From CALCKU01 sp964534845 (lineage in GTDB: Bacteria > Pseudomonadota > Alphaproteobacteria > Caulobacterales > Maricaulaceae), in the NCBI GenBank assembly GCA_964534845.1, contig CAZHPV010000001.1:65652-129651 (forward strand): a stretch of 64,000 bases of DNA, written 5' to 3'. The notes under the pieces were generated by a model. It saw only the letters and a program-made list of their open reading frames with translations, did not search any database and was not told where the DNA came from. Shown one piece after another: positions 42,204-51,852 of the stretch. Position 1 is the stretch's first letter; each line of letters opens with the position of its first letter. The translations under genes were made by a program, and so were the position numbers.

Positions 42204-43676
42204 TTATTTTAGGTCATCCTGATCAATCAAACCATCATTCGCGATTTTTTCTTTATCAAAATACTCTTTTGCCAATTTCATAACCACGGGCGAGAGTAGG
42301 ATAAGCGCTATCAGGTTGGGAGCCGCCATTAAGCCTGTCAGGCTATCTGCGATAAGCCAGAAGGTTGCGACTACCAGATTGTCATCTCCGGTTTCAAAGG
42401 ATAAGGCGAAGGTTGATACGAAAACCGCTAAAATCCAGAAAACCCGAAAAATTGGAATTGACTTTTCTTTAAAGAGGAACGCCGCGCATCGTTCGCCGTA
42501 ATATGACCAGCCGATAATGGTCGTAAAGGCAAATATAACCAGACATAGGGTCACTATGTGTTCGCCAAATCCGACAAGCGTGGCATCAAAAGCTGCCGCT
42601 GTTAGAGGTACGCCGATTTCACATCCCGGAGGTGTCGCACCGGATTCGAGTAAGGATAATATCGCTGGGCTCGCTAGACAATCTGCTGACATAACGCCGG
42701 ACGTTAAAATAACCAGTGCCGTGATCGTACAGATAATCAATGTATCTATAATAGTACCTAACATCGCAATTATGCCCTGATTTACGGGGTCATTATTTTG
42801 CGCGGCCGCATGGGCGATAGGGGCTGAGCCTTGTCCAGCTTCATTGGAAAATAATCCCCGGGCTACACCTTTTTGCATGGCCAGCATCATTAAACCGATA
42901 GTAACACCCGTTCCGGCCCCTTGTAGGCCAAAAGCACCTTTGAAAATAAGCCCGAAAGCCGCCGGCACATGCGCGATATTGGCCGCAATTACAACAAGCG
43001 CAGCTGATATATAAAGGAGCGCCATAAAGGGCACTAACCGGGATGCCACGGCCCCAATACGTTTTATCCCGCCAAAGACAACGCCCGCCACAACAACGGA
43101 CAATATGACGGCCACAATCCGCGGATCAAAATTATAGGCGCTTTTAAGCGCATCTGCGATTGAATTGGCCTGAACGGCGTTACCTGTTGAAAGCGAGCCA
43201 ATCATCCCGAATATGGCAAAGGCGACGGCCAGCCACATAAATTTTGGCCCTAATCCGTTTTTAATATAATACATCGGCCCGCCAACGCGGTTCCCATTGG
43301 CGTCAATCTCTCTATATCTTACCGCTAAGACGCCTTCGCCAAATTTTGTTGCTGTCCCCAGAACGGCTGTTACCCACATCCAGAAAACCGCGCCCGGTCC
43401 GCCAATGGCAATGGCGGCCGCAACACCCGCAATATTTCCCGTTCCGACAGTGGATGATAGTGCGGTCATCAAGGCGGCAAATGGGGAGACATCGCCAGCA
43501 TCAGCTTCACCACTACGCTTCTTGAAGAGTTGACGAAATCCATACCTGATTTTCAAAATGGAAATAAAGCGCAATCCGACTGTTAGAAAGGCTCCAACAC
43601 CCAAAAGCAATATCATCATGGGGGGACCCCAGACGAATCCGTTTAAGCTTTCCATTAATGACGCGAATGTTTCCAT
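42204..43676 (-). CDS. Sodium:alanine symporter (AGCS family)
   Basis: A 490-residue, about 10-12-helix transporter with AGCS hallmarks: VGLRFISILKIRYGFRQLF, the signature FAALMTALSSTVGTGNIAGVAAAIAIGGPGAVFWMW near residues 65-100, VGGPMYYIKNGLG, and FSNEAGQGSAPIAHAAAQ. It takes up alanine or glycine with Na+, fitting a marine life style. The SD region GGGAATAAA precedes ATG 43676. The GNAT gene begins immediately after it. Confidence 0.94.
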   Translation of the reverse strand: METFASLMESLNGFVWGPPMMILLLGVGAFLTVGLRFISILKIRYGFRQLFKKRSGEADAGDVSPFAALMTALSSTVGTGNIAGVAAAIAIGGPGAVFWMWVTAVLGTATKFGEGVLAVRYREIDANGNRVGGPMYYIKNGLGPKFMWLAVAFAIFGMIGSLSTGNAVQANSIADALKSAYNFDPRIVAVILSVVVAGVVFGGIKRIGAVASRLVPFMALLYISAALVVIAANIAHVPAAFGLIFKGAFGLQGAGTGVTIGLMMLAMQKGVARGLFSNEAGQGSAPIAHAAAQNNDPVNQGIIAMLGTIIDTLIICTITALVILTSGVMSADCLASPAILSLLESGATPPGCEIGVPLTAAAFDATLVGFGEHIVTLCLVIFAFTTIIGWSYYGERCAAFLFKEKSIPIFRVFWILAVFVSTFALSFETGDDNLVVATFWLIADSLTGLMAAPNLIALILLSPVVMKLAKEYFDKEKIANDGLIDQDDLK

Positions 43677-43890
43677 TTTATTCCCAAGCAGTTCTGATTT
43701 TTGTGCTGACTTTAAGTCCGCAACATAGGGGCTAAGAGCGTTTTATCCAAGACAAATTATTCCGATAACAAATTTTGTAATAACCGCTTTAAAATAAGTG
43801 CAGTAAATCATCTCGATAAGGGTTTTCAAGTCTGTTTTATTCGGTTACGGACTTTGCGTAAACGTAGTTTCGATTAAAGGATAAGATACG

Positions 43891-45084
43891 ATGTTTGAAG
43901 CTCTACAGGCCCGCCCGCCAGACGCCATTATGGCTATTATGGAAATGTGTAAAGCCGATAGCAATCCTGATAAAATTGATCTGGGTGTTGGTGTCTATAA
44001 GGACGAGGCCGGTCACACGACGATTTTGCAATCTGTAAAAAAAGCGGAACAATTATGGTGGAAGGAAGAAGACACCAAGACATATGTGTCCACTACCGGC
44101 AATATCAGATTTCGCGAGCTGATGTTGGAGCTTATTTTAGGGGCGGATAATCCGGCTATTAAAGAAGGCCGTATTGCGAGTTCACAGGCCGCAGGTGGCT
44201 CTGGAGCTTTGCGACTTGGGGCAGAGCTTTTGGTATCAATGGGTAATGAGCTGACCGTTTGGGCCAGTACGCCGACATGGGCTAATCACATACCGCTCAT
44301 CAGTTCGGCGGGCTTGAAAATAGACAGCTATCCTTATTATAACCGCGAAACGCTCGGTGTTGATTTCCAGGATATGTTGGCGCATTTATCACATAACGCC
44401 AAGGCAGGTGATGTGGTCTTGCTCCACGGTTGTTGTCATAATCCGACAGGCGCAGACCTAAGCCGAGCGCAGTGGGATGAACTGGCGGACTTTCTGGTTG
44501 ATAAGGGGCTGATACCATTTGTGGACCTAGCTTATTTTGGTCTGGGCGAAAGTATGGAGGCCGATACATATGGTACGCGCAAAATTATTGCGACCTGTCC
44601 CGAAACCCTACTTGCGGCCTCCTGTTCAAAAAACTTCGCGCTTTACCGCGAGCGCGTAGGGCTTATTGCCGCGATTACCAAAACCTCTGAGGCCGCGAAA
44701 ATTGCGCAAAGCCAGTTTGGGGCTATTCAGCGTAAAATTATTTCCATGCCGCCCGATCACGGCGCGGCTCTTGTAGCGCGTATATTAGGGGATCCGACCT
44801 TAAAAGCGGAGTGGACTTTGGAGCTTGAAGGCATGTGTAAGCGCATGCGTGATTTGCGCGCTTTACTTTCTAAGGCCTTAAATGTCCAAGGCGGGGAAGC
44901 TATGGCGCGGGCGATTATCGCCCAAAATGGCATGTTCTCAACCTTGCCTTTAAGTCAGGCGCAGGCCGAGCGATTACGCGCGGAACATTCTGTCTATATT
45001 ATGAACTCAGGACGTATGAATATTGCAGGGGCAAATGCGCGTAATATCCCCAAATTAGCCGAGGCTATTCTGGCGGTTCTTTAG
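43891..45084 (+). CDS. Aromatic/aspartate aminotransferase (class I)
   Basis: The 397-residue PLP enzyme starts with the aspartate/aromatic group pattern PPDAIMAIMEMCKADSNPDKIDLGVGVYKDEAG, has LLHGCCHNPTGADLS, FVDLAYFGLG and the PLP-Lys region AASCSKNFALYRERVGL, and ends with MNSGRMNIAG, where Arg386-type substrate binding lies. It is TyrB/AspC-like and probably converts aspartate, tyrosine and phenylalanine with 2-oxoglutarate. phhB at 39 kb may hint at aromatic amino acid use. AAAGGATAAG upstream acts as SD. Its stop is 9 nt from the stop of the convergent PPK2 gene. Confidence 0.92.
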   Translation: MFEALQARPPDAIMAIMEMCKADSNPDKIDLGVGVYKDEAGHTTILQSVKKAEQLWWKEEDTKTYVSTTGNIRFRELMLELILGADNPAIKEGRIASSQAAGGSGALRLGAELLVSMGNELTVWASTPTWANHIPLISSAGLKIDSYPYYNRETLGVDFQDMLAHLSHNAKAGDVVLLHGCCHNPTGADLSRAQWDELADFLVDKGLIPFVDLAYFGLGESMEADTYGTRKIIATCPETLLAASCSKNFALYRERVGLIAAITKTSEAAKIAQSQFGAIQRKIISMPPDHGAALVARILGDPTLKAEWTLELEGMCKRMRDLRALLSKALNVQGGEAMARAIIAQNGMFSTLPLSQAQAERLRAEHSVYIMNSGRMNIAGANARNIPKLAEAILAVL

Positions 45085-45093
45085 GGCGCTTTA

Positions 45094-45900
45094 TCAGCTA
45101 ACATCAAAATGATCCGGTCGGTAGCCTGGGTCAGGATATTGCGGGTTCATTGTCTCCAGCGTGTCTTTGACAATGGCGCTAATAATGGCACCGCGAGTCG
45201 CGCGGTTGTCTGAGGGGATTATATGCCACGGCGCATGAGGGGTTGATGTGCGCGCAACCATCGTTTCATAGGCATTCATAAAGTCAGGCCAGAGAGCGCG
45301 GTCATCCAAATCACCCGGATTGAATTTCCAGCGCTTATCTGGGTTTATCAGCCTGTCGCGTAATCTTTCACCTTGGGTTTCCTTTGAAATATGGAGCATG
45401 AATTTTAAAATTGTTGTTCCGTTTTCCGTAAGGTGTTTTTCAAATGCGTTGATTTGCGCATAGCGGGCCTCAATCGTTTCGGCACTGACGAATTTACGGA
45501 CTTTAACGACCAGTACGTCTTCATAATGGGACCGGTTAAAGACCGTAATTTGCCCCTTTTTTGGACACACATTATGGATGCGCCAGAGAAAGTCATGGGC
45601 GAGCTCTGTTTTGCTAGGCGCTTTGAAAGCGGCGACATTGACATTAAGCGGCGGTGTGCGGTGAAAAATAGCAGAGGTCGTTCCGTCCTTACCCGATGTG
45701 TCCATGCCTTGCAGCACGATTAACAGGCTACGATCTGCTTCTCCGTAAAGACGATGGGCGAGCGGGTTAATAGCTTTGGCATTTTCTTTTATAGCCGCCC
45801 GCGCTGCCTTTTTACCCTCAAAAAGATCTACGCGCGTTGGACAGTTCAGTAAAGAAAATTTGGTATTTGGGTCTGCCCGATATTGCGTAGAAAAATTCAT
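45094..45900 (-). CDS. ppk2: Polyphosphate kinase 2 family protein
   Basis: PPK2 transfers phosphate between polyphosphate and nucleotides. The 268-residue protein has Walker A GMDTSGKDG (65-73), Walker B VFNRSHYEDVLV, and the lid and C-terminal parts (KFMLHISKETQGERLRDRL, DDRALWPDFMNAYE, APWHIIPSDNRATR). The GMDxSGKDG form and the ~270 length fit the small single-domain type, probably the class that uses AMP and ADP, though class assignment needs a tree. It is a single gene, convergent with the aminotransferase. Confidence 0.92.
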   Translation of the reverse strand: MNFSTQYRADPNTKFSLLNCPTRVDLFEGKKAARAAIKENAKAINPLAHRLYGEADRSLLIVLQGMDTSGKDGTTSAIFHRTPPLNVNVAAFKAPSKTELAHDFLWRIHNVCPKKGQITVFNRSHYEDVLVVKVRKFVSAETIEARYAQINAFEKHLTENGTTILKFMLHISKETQGERLRDRLINPDKRWKFNPGDLDDRALWPDFMNAYETMVARTSTPHAPWHIIPSDNRATRGAIISAIVKDTLETMNPQYPDPGYRPDHFDVS

Positions 45901-46075
45901 TCTGGTCTCTTAATGGCTCTGGTATTGCTAGTTTGATTTTGAGATGTTTATCGGGTTTTGACAAGCGCAAAGCTTGATATTTGCACTGAAGCTTTAATAC
46001 CCGCTACTCTCCCGTTCACGAAATTCTCATTAGGCGTGTGCCAGACTTACGCTATGATGGTTGTAGGAGATATCA

Positions 46076-46702
46076 ATGAAAAAAGCTTGCCTTATCATAA
46101 CCGCCTGTATTTTTGCGGCTTGTTCCAATGCTCAAACGACAGCGCAAGAGGTGACGACCCCGGCCGACGTCCCGTCTGCGCTTAATGCGTTACCCTCTAA
46201 CGCCGCTTGGGATGTTGATAATACGCAAAGCTATATACGGTTTACGGCCTCACAGACAGGTACAGAATTTACCGGTAGTTTTACGGATTTTGATGCCAAT
46301 ATTAAATTTGATCGTGAAAATTTAGAGGCCGCATCCGTTGTTGTGGATATAAATATGTCCAGCTTTGACGCGGGAAGTGCTGACCGTGACGGGGCTTTGC
46401 CGGGCAAGGAATGGTTTTATATCAAGACCTTTCCAAAAGCACAGTTTGCCTCTCAGGATTTCATCTCCTTAGGCGGCGATAATTATGAGGCGCGCGGTGA
46501 GCTGTCTTTGCGAGGGGTCAGCCAACCCCTGACATTACCCTTTACCTTGACCCTTGACGGGGACCGCGCAGAGATGGGCGGGCGCGTGAGCATTAATCGT
46601 AATGATTTTGGTGTCGGTCAGGGCGTCTGGTCAACAGATGAGTGGGTGAGCCTGAATGTCGATATTGATGTGAAAATATCCGCAAGGCGAACTGGTTCAT
46701 AA
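46076..46702 (+). CDS. YceI-family lipoprotein
   Basis: The 208-residue protein has a lipoprotein signal (IITACIFAAC, lipid-Cys at 16) and a YceI domain: WDVDNTQSYIRFTASQTGTEFTGSFTDFDANIKFD, ASVVVDINMSSFDAGSADRDGALPGKEWF and FPKAQFASQDF, with GELSLRGVSQPLTLPFTL and VSINRNDFGVGQG. YceI proteins are lipocalin-like barrels that bind isoprenoid or amphiphilic chains. An isoprenoid ligand would fit the hopanoid-rich window, but that is only association. SD TAGGAGAT precedes ATG 46076. Confidence 0.93.
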   Translation: MKKACLIITACIFAACSNAQTTAQEVTTPADVPSALNALPSNAAWDVDNTQSYIRFTASQTGTEFTGSFTDFDANIKFDRENLEAASVVVDINMSSFDAGSADRDGALPGKEWFYIKTFPKAQFASQDFISLGGDNYEARGELSLRGVSQPLTLPFTLTLDGDRAEMGGRVSINRNDFGVGQGVWSTDEWVSLNVDIDVKISARRTGS

Positions 46703-46717
46703 CGGCCTTATTGGTTG

Positions 46718-48532
46718 CTAACTAAGGTCTTCCTTGAGCGCTTCAAGCTCCAACCATTCATCTTCTAAACGCCCTAGCGCGGTCTTTTGCGTCTCTAGCT
46801 TTTCTGCAAGGGTATTAAATTCAACGGGATTTGACCCAAAGAGATCCGGGTCAGAGAGTTGTGTTTCCAAGACCGCAATATGAGCGGCGCATTTTTCCAT
46901 TTCGACAGGCAGTTTTTCTAGCCTGTGTTTGTGTTTGTAACTCAGCTTGCCTTTGGGTTTTGGCGATGCATTACGGGGCCCGTTACCATTGGAGCGGTTT
47001 GTTTGCGCAACTTTATCGGAGCGTGTGCGTGCCTTAACCCCGTAGCCGCGCTGCGCAATCATATCGCTATATCCCCCGGCATAAATCTCCCACTTGCCAT
47101 TGCCTTCATAGGCGATTGTCCGGGTGACCGTTCTGTCGAGGAAATCACGGTCATGACTTACAATCATAACAGTGCCAGGATAATCCGCGACAACTTCTTG
47201 CAAAAGGTCAAGCGTTTCAAGATCAAGGTCATTTGTCGGCTCGTCAAGAACAAGAAAATTGGAGGGTAGTCTCAGTCCGCGCGCAAGCTGTAGCCGCCCG
47301 CGCTCTCCCCCTGATAAAGCGTGAATGGGTGTTCTGGCCTGTTCAGGTAAAAACAAAAAATCCTTCATATATTTTATGACATGGACGGATTGATTATTGA
47401 CGACAACCTTATCTCCGGCACCGTCTGTGAGGGCTTCAGATAACGTCCATTCAGGATTTAGGCTTTCACGCTTTTGATCAATGATTAAGGGTTCGAGGTT
47501 GACCCCGCGTTGAATATCTCCTTTATCGGGCGGTATCTCTCCCATGATGATTTTCAATAAGGTTGTTTTACCCGATCCGTTTGGCCCGACAATGCCGATT
47601 TTTTCTCCGCGTGAAATTTTAACGGAAATATTGTCAATAAGTGTACGACCGTCATAGGCCTTACTGATATTGTCCAGCTTGGCGACGGCCTTGCCCGATT
47701 TGGACGCTTGTGTTGTTGTGAAATTTACATTCCCGCTTTGCGCGCGGTGCTCTTTTAATTGAGTGCGCATAGTTGCCAATTCCTTTAAACGCCTGACATT
47801 ACGTTTTCGGCGTCCGGTAACGCCGTGAATAACCCAATGCTGTTCGCGGTGGATTTTACGGCTGAGCTTGTGTTGATCCAGCCTTTCCTGTTCCAGAAAA
47901 TTATCCCGCCAGTCTTCAAACCCGGCAAAGTTTTGTTCAATAAGGTGGGTTTTGCCGCGATCAATCCAGACCGTATGCCGCGAGAGATTTTCCAGAAAAC
48001 GTCGGTCATGGGAAATCAGAATCAAGGCCGTGTTCATTGACCCAAGTTCTGCCTCCAGCCATTCAATCGCGGGAAGATCAAGATGATTTGTCGGCTCATC
48101 GAGCATTAAAATGTCCGGCTCAGGTGCCAGCGTACGTGCAAGGGCCGCCCGGCGTGCCTCGCCGCCAGAGAGGTGTGTTGTGGATTGGTCTGCCTTTAGA
48201 CCTAACGCATCCAAGAGATAGGGAATGCGGTAAGCCTGATCCGCGCCTTCCAAACCGTCGGAAATATAATCAGACAGGGTTGGAAAGGATGATAGGTCAG
48301 GTTCTTGGGGAAGATAGCGCAGGGTTGTGCCGGGTTTGATAAAACGCTCTCCGCCGTCATGCTCTACCAGACCAGCGGCGATTTTTAAGAGGGTGGATTT
48401 GCCTGAACCATTTCGGCCTATGAGACAAATCCGGTCTCTTGGCAGAACTTTTATATTGGCACCTTCCAATAAAGGAGTGCTGCCAAATGTCAGGTGAATA
48501 TCCTGCAGTGTCAGAAGGGGCGGTTGGCTCAT
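46718..48532 (-). CDS. uup: ABC-F ATPase, Uup type
   Basis: The 604-residue protein has two ABC domains without membrane parts: Walker A GRNGSGKST and LSGGEARRAALARTL with LMLDEPTNHLDLPAIEWLE in the first, and GPNGSGKTT, LSGGERGRLQLARGL and LVLDEPTNDLDLETLDLLQ in the second. The linker between the domains (about 215-265) and a C-terminal coiled coil (LPVEMEKCAAHIAVLETQLSD to the end) match Uup, which binds branched DNA/ribosomes. It is a single gene on the minus strand. Confidence 0.94.
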   Translation of the reverse strand: MSQPPLLTLQDIHLTFGSTPLLEGANIKVLPRDRICLIGRNGSGKSTLLKIAAGLVEHDGGERFIKPGTTLRYLPQEPDLSSFPTLSDYISDGLEGADQAYRIPYLLDALGLKADQSTTHLSGGEARRAALARTLAPEPDILMLDEPTNHLDLPAIEWLEAELGSMNTALILISHDRRFLENLSRHTVWIDRGKTHLIEQNFAGFEDWRDNFLEQERLDQHKLSRKIHREQHWVIHGVTGRRKRNVRRLKELATMRTQLKEHRAQSGNVNFTTTQASKSGKAVAKLDNISKAYDGRTLIDNISVKISRGEKIGIVGPNGSGKTTLLKIIMGEIPPDKGDIQRGVNLEPLIIDQKRESLNPEWTLSEALTDGAGDKVVVNNQSVHVIKYMKDFLFLPEQARTPIHALSGGERGRLQLARGLRLPSNFLVLDEPTNDLDLETLDLLQEVVADYPGTVMIVSHDRDFLDRTVTRTIAYEGNGKWEIYAGGYSDMIAQRGYGVKARTRSDKVAQTNRSNGNGPRNASPKPKGKLSYKHKHRLEKLPVEMEKCAAHIAVLETQLSDPDLFGSNPVEFNTLAEKLETQKTALGRLEDEWLELEALKEDLS

Positions 48533-48687
48533 TAGGGCTGAATAGTCAGCCCAGCACCTTATGGCAATAGGCTGCAGGCTTTCGCCCCTTTTTATCTCTC
48601 TGTCCTTAAAGATTTGGGTAAAATTAAATGTGTTTCATCTGCCTTAATTTTCTTTGACCAAGGCGGTGATTTTTAGCATGAGAAGAT

Positions 48688-50769
48688 ATGAGGGATTTGG
48701 GTTTGTTTTCAACGGTTTGCCGGGCCTGTTGTCTAGGCGTGATAAGCCTTGGCATGAGTGCGGAAAGCGCCCGAGCGCAGACTGTCCAGAACACCCAGAC
48801 TGCCCAAAACACGCTGGCTAAGGACGAGGTGCTGTTAGTCCCTGTCATTTGGGAAGATAATCTCATTGTGACGGGTGTGTATGACGCCCCAGCTTCAACG
48901 CGTGATATCGGCGCTTCCGTGCGTTCACTTTCAGCTGGCGATCTTGAAAACATTGCGCTTGTCCATCCGGCTGAAGCGCTCAACGGTGTGGCAGGGGTGA
49001 ATATACAGCGCGGTAGTGGTCAGGAGCACCTTAGCGCCATTCGCTCTCCCGTACTGACAGGCGGGGCAGGGGCGGGAAGCTTTCTCTACCTTGAAGACGG
49101 CGTACCTTTGCGCGCGGCAGGGTTTGCGAATGTCAACGGGTTGTTCGAAGCGGGTACGGAATTTGCGGGCGGCATAGATGTTTTCAAAGGGCCGGGGCCT
49201 GCTTTTTACGGCTCAAATGCCGTGCATGGTCTAATCGGGATTAACTCACAGCCTGTTGAGGCCCCTAATTTTTTCAGACTATTGGGGAGTACGCGCGGCC
49301 TTATCTCGGCGCAGGGGGGCTATAAGGTTACACCCAATCTACGCGCTTCGCTGTCCTTGGTACATGATGACGGGTTTCGCGCCGATAGCGGCTTTGATCA
49401 ACAAAAGTTTCAACTAAAGTACCAAAATGACTTTGGCCCGTGGTCGGTTGACTGGCTAACCTCCATTGTCAATCTCAATCAGGAAACAGCCGGATTTATC
49501 GAAGGCGATGCCGCTTTTCAAGATGATGATATCCGGTTTACAAACCCCAATCCCGAAGCGTTTCGCGATTCCAGAGTGTATCGTACGCAAGCCCGGTTTG
49601 AACGTGAGACCGATTACGGCACAGTGGCGCTAACGCCCTATGCCAGACGGATAGAGCTGGAATTTTTGCGCCATTTTGTGCCGGGTCAGGCTTTGGAAGA
49701 GAATGGACATACATCGATCGGACTGCAAAGCGCGCTTTATGATGACGGGTTTAATATCGGCATTGATGTGGAATATACGAATGGATTTTTGTTTGAGTTC
49801 CAAGAGAACCCAGATCAATTCTCTTTCGTCCAAGGTCTGCATTATGATTACGAAGTGGACGCGGTGGTTTTAGCCGCTTACGCACAGAAGGATTTTGACT
49901 TGGGTCCGCAAACTGTTTTGGATGTTGGGGTTCGGGCGGACTATACACATTATGCTTATGATAACCGGGCTGATGTCGGGCAATCGGGGCGGTTTATTCG
50001 TGTAGCCGATCGCAATGATGATTTTTTCACAGTTACGCCCAAGGTCAGTCTTACCCATGATGTGAATGATAAACTGGTCCTGTATGCACGGGCAGCGCGC
50101 GGGGCGCGTGCACCTCAAACCACAGACCTGTATTCCGTGCAATTACAACAAGTCGCTGGTGAAGCCGAGGTCGAAACGCTGGATAATATAGAAGGCGGGG
50201 TGAAATATTTTGGGGATAACTGGCATGTTGAGGCGGCTTTGTATGCACAATGGAAGGATAATTTTTTCTTTCGAAACGCAAATGGGTTCAATGTGGTAAA
50301 CGGGCAGACCCGCCACCGCGGTCTTGAAGTCTCATTTTATGCCGCCTTGGCGCCTTGGCTAACCCTGTCCGGGGACGGTACGCTGGCCCGCCATACCTAC
50401 GCTTTCTCTCTGGATGAGGGTAATGCGGCCAATACAATTACCGAGGGTACGCGTGTTGATACGGCCCCTGATACCTTGGCCCAGATGCGGGCGACATTTA
50501 CCCCCTTGGACAATTGGCAGGCCGAACTGGAATGGCGCCATGTCGGGGCCTATTTCACCAATCCCGGGAATACAAACCGTTATCCGGGTCATGACGCCTT
50601 TTTTCTGCGCGGTAGCTATCAGCTCTCCCCTAATTTCAACCTGTTTGGGCGCATCGATAATCTGTTTGATCTGCGCTATGCTGACAGGGCTGACTTTGCC
50701 TTTGGTGATGAACGTTTCTTCCCTGCAAGACCCCGGACTGTCTTTTTTGGCTTGTCGTCAGAGTTTTAA
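48688..50769 (+). CDS. TonB-dependent outer-membrane receptor
   Basis: The 693-residue protein has a signal peptide (to about AQA, residue 31), a TonB-box-like DNLIVTGVYD segment, a plug domain with ALNGVAGVNIQRGSGQEHLSAIRSPVLTGG and FYGSNAVHGLIGINS, and a 22-strand-type barrel that ends in RPRTVFFGLSSEF with a terminal Phe. It lacks clear siderophore- or B12-specific marks; it resembles general TonB receptors for small organic ligands. Start ATG 48688 follows AGAAG. prfA begins only 17 nt downstream on the same strand, an unusual pairing that suggests read-through transcription. Confidence 0.93.
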   Translation: MRDLGLFSTVCRACCLGVISLGMSAESARAQTVQNTQTAQNTLAKDEVLLVPVIWEDNLIVTGVYDAPASTRDIGASVRSLSAGDLENIALVHPAEALNGVAGVNIQRGSGQEHLSAIRSPVLTGGAGAGSFLYLEDGVPLRAAGFANVNGLFEAGTEFAGGIDVFKGPGPAFYGSNAVHGLIGINSQPVEAPNFFRLLGSTRGLISAQGGYKVTPNLRASLSLVHDDGFRADSGFDQQKFQLKYQNDFGPWSVDWLTSIVNLNQETAGFIEGDAAFQDDDIRFTNPNPEAFRDSRVYRTQARFERETDYGTVALTPYARRIELEFLRHFVPGQALEENGHTSIGLQSALYDDGFNIGIDVEYTNGFLFEFQENPDQFSFVQGLHYDYEVDAVVLAAYAQKDFDLGPQTVLDVGVRADYTHYAYDNRADVGQSGRFIRVADRNDDFFTVTPKVSLTHDVNDKLVLYARAARGARAPQTTDLYSVQLQQVAGEAEVETLDNIEGGVKYFGDNWHVEAALYAQWKDNFFFRNANGFNVVNGQTRHRGLEVSFYAALAPWLTLSGDGTLARHTYAFSLDEGNAANTITEGTRVDTAPDTLAQMRATFTPLDNWQAELEWRHVGAYFTNPGNTNRYPGHDAFFLRGSYQLSPNFNLFGRIDNLFDLRYADRADFAFGDERFFPARPRTVFFGLSSEF

Positions 50770-50786
50770 CACTCTAGTTCACGCTT

Positions 50787-51851
50787 ATGCATATATCTGA
50801 CAACAAACTTGCCCAGGTGGTCGACCGGTTTGAATTGATCGAAGCTCGTATGGGCGCGACCACTAAAAGTGACGAAATTGTCAAATTGGGCAAGGATTAT
50901 GCCGAACTTAAACCTGTTGTCGAAGGTGTCAGGCGTCTGCAATCTGTTCGCTCAGAGATGGAAGACCTTGAAGCGATGTTTGCTGATCCCGAAATGGGCG
51001 CTATGGCAAAGGAAGAATGGCAAGGTTTAAAAGAGAGTTTACCCGATCTGGAACATGAGGTTTCGCTTCTTTTACTGCCAAAAGATAAAGATGATAATGC
51101 CTCTATAGTGCTTGAAATACGCGCCGGGACAGGCGGTGACGAAGCCGCTATTTTTGCGGGTGACCTTTTTGCCATGTATAATCGATATGCGTCTTTACAG
51201 GGCTGGAAGGTAGAAATTGAAAACGATTCTGAGGCGGATATGGGCGGATATAAGGAAATCGTCGCCTCTATATCCGGCAATGGTGTTTACGGGAAGTTGA
51301 AGTTTGAATCCGGTGTACACCGCGTTCAGCGCGTCCCTGTCACAGAGACACAGGGCCGTATTCATACATCGGCTGCGACTGTAGCTGTCCTGCCGGAACC
51401 TGAAGATATTGATATAGGGTTTTCCATGAATGATGTGCGGGTCGATACAATGCGTGCTTCGGGTGCGGGCGGGCAGCATGTCAATAAAACTGACTCGGCT
51501 GTGCGCATGACCCACATACCCACAGGTGTGGTGGTTGTGTGTGATGCAAAATCCCAGCACATGAACCGGGCAAATGCCGAGCGGCTTTTGAAGATGAAGC
51601 TTTACGATATAGAAAAACAGCGTCTTGAAAGCGAGCGGGCGGATGCCCGGAAAGGGCAGGTGGGGTCGGGGGACCGCTCTGAACGCATACGTACTTATAA
51701 TTATCCGCAAGGACGGGTCACGGATCACCGTATCAACCTTACGCTTTACAAGCTCGATAAAATCGTCGCGGGGGACGAGCTTGAAGATGTTGTCAATGCT
51801 TTGATCGCTGAAGATCAAGCCAGCCGTTTGGCCGAAATGGAAATGGGATAA
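50787..51851 (+). CDS. prfA: Peptide chain release factor 1
   Basis: RF1 ends translation at UAA and UAG. The 354-residue protein has the PxT stop-recognition tripeptide as PVT (184-186 in RVPVTETQGRIHTS) and the universal GGQ (228-230 in GAGGQHVNKTDSAVR). Length and the SGVHRVQRVP context fit RF1, not RF2. The usual partner prmC (GGQ methylase) does not follow; instead a convergent gene ends 2 nt away. The upstream neighbour is a TonB receptor. Confidence 0.96.
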   Translation: MHISDNKLAQVVDRFELIEARMGATTKSDEIVKLGKDYAELKPVVEGVRRLQSVRSEMEDLEAMFADPEMGAMAKEEWQGLKESLPDLEHEVSLLLLPKDKDDNASIVLEIRAGTGGDEAAIFAGDLFAMYNRYASLQGWKVEIENDSEADMGGYKEIVASISGNGVYGKLKFESGVHRVQRVPVTETQGRIHTSAATVAVLPEPEDIDIGFSMNDVRVDTMRASGAGGQHVNKTDSAVRMTHIPTGVVVVCDAKSQHMNRANAERLLKMKLYDIEKQRLESERADARKGQVGSGDRSERIRTYNYPQGRVTDHRINLTLYKLDKIVAGDELEDVVNALIAEDQASRLAEMEMG

Positions 51852-51852
51852 T

